Source: JAJYIV01 sp964616135
Lineage (GTDB): Bacteria; Patescibacteriota; Patescibacteriia; UBA9934; GWF2-40-263
NCBI GenBank assembly: GCA_964616135.1
Contig: CAZTTQ010000002.1
Coordinates: forward strand, 1 to 64,000
Direction: 5' to 3'
DNA length: 64,000 nucleotides
Position numbers and translations under genes: made by a program
The notes under the pieces: generated by a model
What the model was told of the DNA's origin: nothing
Database searches by the model: none
What the model saw: the letters and a program-made list of their open reading frames with translations, nothing else
Shown here: in pieces, positions 57,753 to 64,000 of the stretch
How positions within the stretch are numbered: the first letter of the stretch is position 1
Layout of the letters: the number at the start of each line of letters is the position of its first letter

Positions 57753-59117
57753 ATGACCACTCCCTCCGCTGTCCCCCTCATCGCCCTCGTCGGGCGCACG
57801 AACGTCGGCAAATCGACGTTGTTTAACCGCGTCACGGATTCCCATAAGGCCCTCGTCTCCCCCGTCGCCGGCACCACGCGCGACCGGTTGGAGGGCGAAT
57901 GCCTCTGGCGCGGCCGCATCGTCCGCTTCACGGACACCGGCGGCCTGGACGTCGACACTTCGGGCGAGATCGAACGCAACGTCGTCCGCCAGGCGGAAAT
58001 CGCCATGGAAAAAGCGGACATCATTTGCTTTGTTGTGGACCTGAAGAGCGGCGCCATGCCGCAGGAACGCGAACTGGCCAAGCGCCTGGTCAAATCCAAC
58101 AAGCCGGTCATCGTCGTCGGAAACAAGGCGGAAACCATTTCCGCCGTGACGACCGTCCATAACCGCGAATGGCAGTTCCCGGGCCTTCCGGCCCCGTTGG
58201 CCGTATCTGCATTGAAAGGAACCGGCGTCGGCGACCTCTTGGACCAGGTGTACGACCAGCTGAAAAAGATGGGCAAGCCCCCGGCGGACATCAGCCAGGT
58301 GCACGGCGTGCGCGTCTCCGTCATCGGCAAACCGAACGTCGGCAAGTCGTCCTTGTTGAACGCCATCTTGGGAGAGGAGCGGTTCATCGTCTCCCCCATT
58401 GCCGGCACCACGCGCGAGCCGAATGACGTGAAGTTGGCCGTCGGCGACCGCAACTACGTGTTCGTGGACACGGCCGGCATGCGCAAAAAGTCTAAGGTCC
58501 GCGGGGCGGGCGGATTGGAAGAAGAAGGCGTGGAACGCGCCGCCTCGGCCCTGCGCCGCTGCGACGTCGCCTTGTTCGTCGTGGACGCCACCCAGCCGCT
58601 CGGCGCCCAGGAACGCACTTTGGCCGGCCTGCTGCAAGAGGCCCACGTCGGCGTAATCATCGTCGCGAACAAGTGGGACCTGGTGCCGAACAAAAAGGCG
58701 GACACCATCAACGCCTTCCGCAAGCACATCGCCTCCGCCCTGCCGTTTTTGGCCTGGGCCCCGATCCTGTTCACCTCCGCAAAGGAAGGCCAGCGCGTGG
58801 AAAACATCTTCGGCATCGTGGACGCGATCCAAGCCCGCCGTTTCACGAAGCTGACGGAATCGGAACTGGAAGTCTTCCTGAAGGGCGCCGTCCGCGCGCA
58901 CTTGCCTTCCAAGGGCAAGGGCCCCTCGCCTCCCAAAATCCTGGCGATGGAACAAGTGGACGTCGGTCCTCCCTACTTCCAAGTGGTCATCAAGGCCAAG
59001 CGCCTGGACGTGCTCCACCCGAGCTACCTGCGCTTCTTGGAAAACCGCCTGCGCGAACGCTTCGACCTGGAGGGCACCCCGGTGCGCCTCGGCGTCCGCG
59101 GCGTCGTCTCGGCCTAA
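57753..59117 (+). CDS. der: GTPase Der (EngA)
   Basis: 454 aa. Two tandem GTPase domains: first G1 GRTNVGKS, G3 DTGG; second G1 GKPNVGKS, G3 DTAG, G4 NKWD. The C-terminal KH-like domain (~350-450) ends with YLRFLENRLRERFDLEGTPVRLGVRG. Needed for 50S ribosome assembly. In the first domain the G4 motif reads VVGNKAE where NKxD is usual, so guanine recognition there could be weaker. Follows the LCP gene by 33 bases; strong terminator downstream. Confidence 0.96.
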   Translation: MTTPSAVPLIALVGRTNVGKSTLFNRVTDSHKALVSPVAGTTRDRLEGECLWRGRIVRFTDTGGLDVDTSGEIERNVVRQAEIAMEKADIICFVVDLKSGAMPQERELAKRLVKSNKPVIVVGNKAETISAVTTVHNREWQFPGLPAPLAVSALKGTGVGDLLDQVYDQLKKMGKPPADISQVHGVRVSVIGKPNVGKSSLLNAILGEERFIVSPIAGTTREPNDVKLAVGDRNYVFVDTAGMRKKSKVRGAGGLEEEGVERAASALRRCDVALFVVDATQPLGAQERTLAGLLQEAHVGVIIVANKWDLVPNKKADTINAFRKHIASALPFLAWAPILFTSAKEGQRVENIFGIVDAIQARRFTKLTESELEVFLKGAVRAHLPSKGKGPSPPKILAMEQVDVGPPYFQVVIKAKRLDVLHPSYLRFLENRLRERFDLEGTPVRLGVRGVVSA

Positions 59118-59120
59118 TGG

Positions 59121-59150
59121 AAAACGCGGCTTCGAAAGAAGCCGCGTTTT
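59121..59150. terminator. Terminator between der and a convergent small gene
   Basis: AAAACGCGGCTTC (59121-59133), GAAA tetraloop, GAAGCCGCGTTTT (59138-59150); it serves both strands. Confidence 0.88.
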
Positions 59151-59154
59151 TGTT

Positions 59155-59445
59155 TTACTTCCGATCTGACGCCTCTGTCCCAAACGCCAGGCCGTTCTGC
59201 GTCATGACACGGTCGCGCTGCGCGGAAAGCGCGTGTCCGCGTTTCACTTCGGCGACAAACAGCGTGCCAACACGTTCCCGTTCTTCCTCGGACAGCTTCG
59301 GATCGTTCATTTGCGCGGCCAATGCGGATGCAGCGTTCGCACAATCGGAAATCTGTTCTGACAACCCGGCGACCTGGGCAAACGCCGTCTCTTGTTCCAT
59401 CCGCGCGCGCCCATCCTGGCTGCCCATCATTTCCTTGAGGCCCAT
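59155..59445 (-). CDS. Small hypothetical helical protein
   Basis: 96 aa from ATG 59445 (MGLKEMMGSQ). Almost entirely helical and charged, with heptad-like stretches (LSEQISDCANAASALAAQMN, LSEEERERVGTLFVAEVKRGHALSAQRD in parts) that suggest a helical hairpin. No signal peptide or membrane segment. No family recognised. Convergent with der and sharing its terminator. Confidence 0.55.
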   Translation of the reverse strand: MGLKEMMGSQDGRARMEQETAFAQVAGLSEQISDCANAASALAAQMNDPKLSEEERERVGTLFVAEVKRGHALSAQRDRVMTQNGLAFGTEASDRK

Positions 59446-59490
59446 AGAAATAACCGGTGTGGGTAATAACGGGCAAAGTACAGCATCTGC

Positions 59491-59519
59491 TTGCAGGAAA
59501 CACGACGTGGTTCTATATT
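59491..59519 (+). promoter_or_regulatory. Promoter of the 150-aa hypothetical gene
   Basis: TTGCAG (59491-59496), 17-base spacer, TATATT (59514-59519). Confidence 0.6.
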
Positions 59520-59536
59520 CTGCCCGGAGGCGAGAC

Positions 59537-59989
59537 ATGACCATGGAACCGGTTGTGCACGATGCGAGTGATTATGCCTACACGGCAGGACGGATGGCAC
59601 GCCACCTCGACCGCATTATCCTGCGACGACAGACACTGCCGGACGAATTGGCGTTAGGCGTGTACGACGAAGCAACACGCTTCTTCAGGGAGGCACTGAA
59701 CGGCTTGGAAGGTCAAGCGATCTGTCACTCGCTGCAGGGCCCTTCGCCGTACGAATTGGCGCGGCAGACGTGCCTGGTCGGAGCTGTTCCGATTGAGGGA
59801 CCGGCCCTTCGCGACCTCCTGCGAGCGTACGCGACGCTCCTCGACCGCCTCACGCTCGCCCAGCCGCTCACCCAGGATGATCGCGAGACGGCCGGACGGC
59901 TGCGCGACTTCTTCCGAGCGCTCGAGGCGGCGGGCAACCACATAAACGCCGCCCGCTTCGCCGCGGGTAGTGATTTTACCCTCCGCTGA
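59537..59989 (+). CDS. Hypothetical soluble helical protein
   Basis: 150 aa from ATG 59537, supported by the SD GGAGG six bases upstream. All-helical composition (TAGRMARHLDRIILRRQTLPDELALGVYDEATRFFREAL in parts; LRDLLRAYATLLDRLTLAQPLTQDDRETAGRLRDFFRALEAAG). No signal peptide, no recognised domain. Its ribosome site and stand-alone transcription unit (promoter at 59491, terminator at 59996) group it with the SD-led accessory genes in this window. Confidence 0.65.
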   Translation: MTMEPVVHDASDYAYTAGRMARHLDRIILRRQTLPDELALGVYDEATRFFREALNGLEGQAICHSLQGPSPYELARQTCLVGAVPIEGPALRDLLRAYATLLDRLTLAQPLTQDDRETAGRLRDFFRALEAAGNHINAARFAAGSDFTLR

Positions 59990-59995
59990 CGATCT

Positions 59996-60023
59996 CCGCC
60001 CCCTCTTTCATCGGGCGGTTTTT
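59996..60023. terminator. Terminator shared by two convergent genes
   Basis: CCGCCC (59996-60001) and GGGCGG (60013-60018), then TTTTT on the plus strand. Confidence 0.75.
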
Positions 60024-60333
60024 ATTTCAACGAGTACACGTCTATCACCGGCTCCTCGTACGGATGGACGGACCGGATGGCCGCGATGACGTCCGCAAGC
60101 AGTTCCTGGTCGCAATTTACCTCAATCCGCTCCTCAGCGACGTGTTCAAGCTTCCCGACGGAACCGATAGCGGGATGCGCACCGCCTAACGGAAGAAAAC
60201 GGCCTGTCCCTTTGGAAGAAAAAGAGCAGAATGCATAATTCCCCACCCGGCCGGCGCCCGCTTTTCCCATAGCCTCGCGGACGACGTCCGCATGGCTCTC
60301 CGGCACGGTCACGACGAGTTTTAGAGTTGCCAT
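60022..60333 (-). CDS. Stand-alone NIF3/YqfO-type insert domain protein
   Basis: 103 aa from ATG 60333. KLVVTVPESHADVVREAMGKAGAGRVGNYAFCSFSSKGTGRFLPLGGAHPAIGSVGKLEHV (in parts) and AIRSVHPYEEPVIDVY match the PII/CutA-like domain that is normally inserted within YqfO/NIF3 proteins. Here it is a separate gene, as in a number of bacteria, without the metal-binding NIF3 halves. It probably forms trimers and binds a small ligand; function unknown. Upstream is the methyltransferase gene on the same strand. Confidence 0.85.
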   Translation of the reverse strand: MATLKLVVTVPESHADVVREAMGKAGAGRVGNYAFCSFSSKGTGRFLPLGGAHPAIGSVGKLEHVAEERIEVNCDQELLADVIAAIRSVHPYEEPVIDVYSLK

Positions 60334-60388
60334 ATCGCCGACACCATAGCAGAAACCAAACCATTCCGGTACGCCTTGGCTTAAAAAC

Positions 60389-60412
60389 AAAAGATCCCTC
60401 GCGGGATCTTTT
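60389..60412 (-). terminator. Terminator of the methyltransferase gene
   Basis: AAAAGATCCC (60389-60398), TCGC loop, GGGATCTTTT (60403-60412). Confidence 0.85.
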
Positions 60413-60415
60413 CGT

Positions 60416-61009
60416 TTATCGTTTCCGAAACAGAAAATGCAGATAATTTTTCGACCTCGGTTTGAACGTCTCACAGGAAACCAGGTCAAATCCATGGGCC
60501 GCCACCGCCCGTTCGACTTCTTCTTTTTTATAAAATGAAAACCAGCGGGGTAAACGCATACCCGAACTTTCCCGATACCCCTCGGTCTCCCCCTCAATAA
60601 GCCCGAGGGCGAACGCGCCGCCTGGCGCCAGGACACGGGCGGTTTCTTCCAACGGAACGGCGATCCGATTTTTTGGAATATGAAGGAGGGAGGTATAGGC
60701 CCAAACGCCGTCAAACGCATGGGGTGCGAACGGGAGGGCGTCAAAATCAGCGAGGACGGACCGGAGTCCCCGCGAAGACGAGAGTTGGACCATCGTTTCG
60801 GACGCGTCCAAACACGTCACCTCTTTGCCTGCCCGCTGTAAAAAGAGTCCGTCTCGTCCGGGGCCGCTCCCAATGTCCAAAACCCGCCGGCCGCTCTGCT
60901 GGACAAACGCCTGGAGGAACGTGGGAGGAAAAAGATCCCAAAAGACCGTCGTCTCCTGGTCATAAGCAAGCGCCAATTGGTTGTACGCGTCCACGGTCCG
61001 TTGGTCCAT
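60416..61009 (-). CDS. Class I SAM-dependent methyltransferase
   Basis: 197 aa. Rossmann SAM-binding motif I RVLDIGSGPGRDGLFLQRAG, motif II acidic residue in VTCLDASETMV, motif in VLADFDALPFAPHAFDGVWAYTSLLHIPKN and post-motif ARVLAPGGAFALGLIEG. It ends with FRKR. The UbiE/type-11 subgroup is closest by eye; the substrate is unknown. TATACT lies ~20 bases upstream of the ATG on the minus strand, but no good -35 is seen. Confidence 0.88.
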   Translation of the reverse strand: MDQRTVDAYNQLALAYDQETTVFWDLFPPTFLQAFVQQSGRRVLDIGSGPGRDGLFLQRAGKEVTCLDASETMVQLSSSRGLRSVLADFDALPFAPHAFDGVWAYTSLLHIPKNRIAVPLEETARVLAPGGAFALGLIEGETEGYRESSGMRLPRWFSFYKKEEVERAVAAHGFDLVSCETFKPRSKNYLHFLFRKR

Positions 61010-61059
61010 ACGCCGATCAGTATAGGAGAAGAGGCCGAATCTGGGGAGACCGTAAGCTT

Positions 61060-61088
61060 TTGCCTTCCGTCCCCTACTACTCTACTAT
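61060..61088 (+). promoter_or_regulatory. Promoter of pth-dprA
   Basis: TTGCCT (61060-61065), 17-base spacer, TACTAT (61083-61088). Confidence 0.65.
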
Positions 61089-61128
61089 CCTCCCTAACAG
61101 CTAGAAGCTAAAAGCCTGCAGCTTCCCT

Positions 61129-61665
61129 ATGCGCGCAATTTTCGGCCTCGGCAATCCGGGCAAAGAATACCTCCACACCCGCCACAATGCGGGATTCCTG
61201 GTGGTGGATGAGTTGAACCGCCGTCTGGGCGGCACGTTCAAGATGAAAAAGGCCCTCCACGCGGAAGTGTCAGAAGTTATGGTCAACGGCACCAAGATCC
61301 TCTTGGTAAAGCCGCAAACCTTCATGAATGAAAGCGGCGTGGCGGCCCGCGCCGTCATGCAAGTGAACGGTCTCACCCCGGCGGACATTCTCGTCACGTA
61401 CGATGACGCGGACTTGGAGTTCGGCGCCGTGCGCGTGCGCGCCGCGGGTTCCTCCGGCGGCCAAAACGGCATGAAGTCCATTTTGGCGTCCCTGCCTGCG
61501 GAAAGCGCCGTATACCGCGTACGCGTAGGCATCGGCCGCCCGGCCAATGAGCGCGTGCCGCTGGAAGACTGGGTGCTGACCAAGTGGCATGAGGACGAAC
61601 TCCCCAAACTGAAAGAAGCCGTGGAAAAAGCCGCGAGCGAAGTCGAGAACTGGCTCAAGGCGTGA
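61129..61665 (+). CDS. pth: Peptidyl-tRNA hydrolase
   Basis: 178 aa. IFGLGNPGKEYLHTRHNAGF with catalytic His19 and Asn9; PQTFMNESGVAARAV; DDADLEFGAVRVRAAGSSGGQNGMKSI (in parts), all family signatures. It releases peptidyl-tRNA that has dropped off ribosomes, complementing the smpB/tmRNA rescue system. Its TGA overlaps the GTG start of dprA (GTGA), so the two are translationally coupled. Confidence 0.97.
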   Translation: MRAIFGLGNPGKEYLHTRHNAGFLVVDELNRRLGGTFKMKKALHAEVSEVMVNGTKILLVKPQTFMNESGVAARAVMQVNGLTPADILVTYDDADLEFGAVRVRAAGSSGGQNGMKSILASLPAESAVYRVRVGIGRPANERVPLEDWVLTKWHEDELPKLKEAVEKAASEVENWLKA

Positions 61666-62768
61666 CCAACCGCATAGACCTGCCCTTCTGGCTTGGGCTG
61701 TTGCGTTTCAAGGGCTTCGGCCCGATACGCATGAAGAAATTAGCCGCCGGCTTTCCGTCCATGCGGGAAGCCTTTTTGGCATCCGCAGGAGATTTGGTCG
61801 GGGCCGGCATTGAACCAGCCACGGCCGAGAAATTCGTCTCCATGCGCGCCACCGTGGATCCGGCCGCGGAAGCGGCACGAGTGGACGCGGCCGGACTCTG
61901 GGCCTGTACAGTCCTGGATGAACGGTATCCCGCGGCACTGAAAACGATTCATGACCCGCCCGCCGTCTTGTTCGTGCGTGGTTCCCTTCCCGCGGCAGAC
62001 CGCCCGTGGATTTCATTCGTCGGATCACGCCACGCCACACGCTACGGCCTGGAGGCGACCAAACGTTTAGCGGAGCCGCTGGCAGCCGCGGGCGCCGTCA
62101 TTGTGAGCGGTTTGGCCTACGGCGTTGACGCCGCCGCCCACCGCGCAGCCCTCACCTCGGGCGGAACGACGGTAGCCGTGCTCGGAAACGGCGCGGACCG
62201 CGAAAGCATCTATCCGCCCCAGCACCGTGCCTTGGCGGATGAGATCGTCGTAAACGGCGGCGCCATCGTCAGCGAATTTCCTCCCGGCTACCCGTCGCTG
62301 CCGGAAAACTTCCCGCGCCGCAACCGCGTCATTGCCGGACTGTGCCGCCTGACCGTGGTCGTGGAAGCGGCCAAGGACTCCGGCTCGCTCATCACCGCCC
62401 GCTACGCCATGGAACACGGCCGCGACGTAGGCGCCGTCCCAGGTCCCATAGACGCGCCGCTGTCCGCGGGACCACACCGTCTCATCCGGGACGGCGCCTT
62501 GTGCGTCACCTCCCCGCAAGACATAACCGACGCGCTCGCACTCGCGCCTCCCCCTCCTTCCACGAAAGAGTCGACGTACGTGCCAAAAAACGAGCGGGAA
62601 AAAGCTGTCCTAGGCGCCCTCTCCGCGCAGGATCCGCGCAGTGCGGACGCCCTGGCGGACGCCCTCGGCTGGCCCCTCCACCAGGTCTCTTCCCTTCTCT
62701 CCATTTTAGAGCTTTCCGGAGCCGTAAAAGACGCCGGATCCGCCCATTACGTCCGCTCCTCTTCTTGA
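61662..62768 (+). CDS. dprA: DNA processing protein DprA
   Basis: 368 aa from GTG 61662. N-terminal helical (SAM-like) domain, Rossmann core with FVGSRHATRYGLEATKRLAEPLA, VSGLAYGVDAAAHRAAL, VAVLGNGADRESIYPPQHR and FPRRNRVIAGL, then a C-terminal winged-helix domain (~305-365). It loads RecA on incoming single-stranded DNA in natural transformation; patescibacteria commonly keep competence genes, and this supports DNA uptake here. Followed by topA, a very common gene order. Confidence 0.96.
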   Translation: MTNRIDLPFWLGLLRFKGFGPIRMKKLAAGFPSMREAFLASAGDLVGAGIEPATAEKFVSMRATVDPAAEAARVDAAGLWACTVLDERYPAALKTIHDPPAVLFVRGSLPAADRPWISFVGSRHATRYGLEATKRLAEPLAAAGAVIVSGLAYGVDAAAHRAALTSGGTTVAVLGNGADRESIYPPQHRALADEIVVNGGAIVSEFPPGYPSLPENFPRRNRVIAGLCRLTVVVEAAKDSGSLITARYAMEHGRDVGAVPGPIDAPLSAGPHRLIRDGALCVTSPQDITDALALAPPPPSTKESTYVPKNEREKAVLGALSAQDPRSADALADALGWPLHQVSSLLSILELSGAVKDAGSAHYVRSSS

Positions 62769-62794
62769 CGAAACCGGGTATTCAGCCCCATTAT
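62765..62794 (+). promoter_or_regulatory. Possible promoter of topA
   Basis: TTGACG (62765-62770), 18-base spacer, CATTAT (62789-62794); start would coincide with the ATG at 62802. It overlaps the 3' end of dprA. Confidence 0.45.
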
Positions 62795-62801
62795 GGGCCC
62801 C

Positions 62802-64000
62802 ATGTCGAAGCATTTGATCATCGTCGAGTCCCCGACGAAGGCCAAGACGATCGGGAAATTTTTGGGAAAGGACTACCGCGTCCTTTCCTCTTTTGGGCAC
62901 ATTCGCGACCTCCCAAAGAGCAAACTCGGCGTGGACCCGGACAAGGATTTCAAACCGACCTACCAGATCTCGGACGAGAAAAAAGACAAGGTAAAAGAAC
63001 TGGTCGAAGCCGCCGGCAACGCGGATGAAATCATCCTCGCGACCGATGAAGACCGTGAAGGAGAAGCCATCGCCTGGCACATCGCGGAGGTCCTGAAGAT
63101 GGACCCCAAGACCGCCAAGCGCATCACCTTCCATGAAATCACCAAGCCCGCTATCGCGGCCGCGTTGGAGCACCCGCGCCACATTGAGATGAACATGGTG
63201 CACGCCCAACAGGCGCGCCGCATCGTGGACCGCCTGGTCGGTTACGAACTTTCTCCCCTGCTCTGGGAAAAAATCCGCCGCGGCCTTTCCGCCGGGCGCG
63301 TGCAGTCCGTCACCGTGCGTTTGATCGTCGAACGCGAACGTGAGCGCCAGGCGTTCAAGATCGATGAATACTGGACCATTGACGGCGTCTTCACCAAGGA
63401 CGCCAAGGACTTTGAGGCGCGCCTCCTTTCCATCAACGGCGAAAAGTTGGACAAGCTGGCCGTCAAAACGGAGGCCGAGGCGAAAAAGCTGGAAGCGGCG
63501 CTTACCGGCGCTTCGTTCAAGGTGACCAACGTGGACAAAAAGGACCTGACCAAGGCCCCACCCACGCCGTTCACCACCTCCGCCCTGCAGATCGAGGCGA
63601 ACAACCGCCTGGGCTACGGCGCCAAACAGACCATGATGCTCGCCCAGAAGCTGTATGAAACGGGCCGCATCACCTACATGCGTACCGACTCCGTGAACCT
63701 CGCGGAACCGTTCTTGGCGGACGCCCAAGCCTTCATCAAGGACCAATACGGCGCGGACTACGCGCAGGGAGCCAAGCACTACAAGACCAAGGCCAAGGGC
63801 GCCCAAGAGGCCCATGAAGCCATCCGCCCGACCGACGTGCGCCTCCATCCGGACGACCTCCGCGCGGAGCTCGACCCCAAGATGTGGAAGGTCTACGACC
63901 TCATCTGGCGCCGCACGGTTGCCTCCCAAATGCCCTCCGCCACGCTTGAACGCACCTCCGTGGACTTGGAGGCTAAGGCGCACGTCTTCCGCGCCACGGG
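62802..64000 (+). CDS. topA: DNA topoisomerase I, 5' part
   Basis: 399 codons to the window edge; the 3' end is missing. Start 62802 (MSKHLIIVESPTKAKTIG) is preferred; ATG 62793 would add three residues. The TOPRIM domain has HLIIVESPTKA and LATDEDREGEAIAWH with the acidic metal-binding residues. The active-site Tyr292 is in GRITYMRTDS, and the family blocks RRIVDRLVGYELSPLLW and SAGRVQSVTVRLI are present. It relaxes negative supercoils. C-terminal zinc fingers, if any, lie outside the window. Confidence 0.97.
   Translation, partial: MSKHLIIVESPTKAKTIGKFLGKDYRVLSSFGHIRDLPKSKLGVDPDKDFKPTYQISDEKKDKVKELVEAAGNADEIILATDEDREGEAIAWHIAEVLKMDPKTAKRITFHEITKPAIAAALEHPRHIEMNMVHAQQARRIVDRLVGYELSPLLWEKIRRGLSAGRVQSVTVRLIVERERERQAFKIDEYWTIDGVFTKDAKDFEARLLSINGEKLDKLAVKTEAEAKKLEAALTGASFKVTNVDKKDLTKAPPTPFTTSALQIEANNRLGYGAKQTMMLAQKLYETGRITYMRTDSVNLAEPFLADAQAFIKDQYGADYAQGAKHYKTKAKGAQEAHEAIRPTDVRLHPDDLRAELDPKMWKVYDLIWRRTVASQMPSATLERTSVDLEAKAHVFRAT

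Noticed and set aside
57711..59183. Minus-strand frame over der
   Set aside because: Der is complete on the plus strand, so the overlap is a shadow.
62706..63983. Minus-strand frame over topA
   Set aside because: topA motifs (TOPRIM, active Tyr) are intact on the plus strand.
1..64000. Search by eye for CRISPR arrays and rRNA genes
   Set aside because: No regularly spaced 25-40 base repeats with unique spacers and no conserved 16S/23S/5S segments were seen.

Overview
The window looks like part of a Patescibacteria / Candidate Phyla Radiation genome, most likely from the Parcubacteria side. This is an inference from gene content, not from a marker tree. Supporting signs are exported giant proteins whose N-terminus is a small two-helix type IV secretion pilin module, an ECF sigma / DUF5667 pair, very short or absent 5' leaders, near-absence of Shine-Dalgarno (SD) sequences in front of housekeeping genes, and dense small operons. 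TGA acts as a normal stop (for example at 15972, 24699 and 61663), so this is not a lineage that reads TGA as glycine. Three runs of N (6007-6016, 18366-18465, 22712-22721) show it is a scaffold. No rRNA and no CRISPR array was seen.

Layout. 1-12.9 kb: exported cell-surface proteins on the minus strand (BNR-repeat protein, subtilisin-like protease, a 480-aa protein, a 1308-aa S-layer-like protein). Four of them carry the same YY-x-G-x-DGKR-x-x-FP module. A sigma factor and a DUF5667 membrane protein lie upstream. 13-17.5 kb: a small HTH protein, two GT4 glycosyltransferases and an O-antigen-ligase-type polymerase, i.e. surface polysaccharide synthesis. 17.5-22.8 kb: an island of three monocistronic exported-protein genes (MopE-like Cys-rich protein, lipoprotein, possible beta-barrel). 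Each has a strong promoter, a clear SD and a strong hairpin terminator, unlike the neighbours. 23-27.8 kb: an operon with an AI-2E-family permease, unknown membrane proteins, a catalytically dead HtrA homologue and a Wzz-like chain-length protein.

27.8-31.8 kb: translation genes on the plus strand (smpB, tmRNA, infC, rpmI, rplT, tRNA-Asp). They are followed by a structured element bounded by a duplicated tRNA-Asp 3' end and two small accessory genes. 31.8-37.6 kb: pyk, htrA, ftsZ, ftsA, dgkA. 37.6-52.1 kb: ybeY and a long surface-apparatus operon: a 603-aa and a 3223-aa pilin-headed protein followed by three membrane-anchored thrombospondin-type-3 proteins. Just upstream, GatB/YqeY is fused in frame to a third pilin-like module. 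53-64 kb: rpsU, hisS, lepB, tRNA-Val, a DUF2914-like protein, an LCP protein, der, small hypotheticals, a NIF3-like domain, a methyltransferase, pth, dprA and the 5' part of topA.

The main biological theme is the cell envelope: polysaccharide assembly and attachment, surface-layer proteins sharing an undescribed module, and a pilin-anchored giant protein set encoded among ribosome and division genes.
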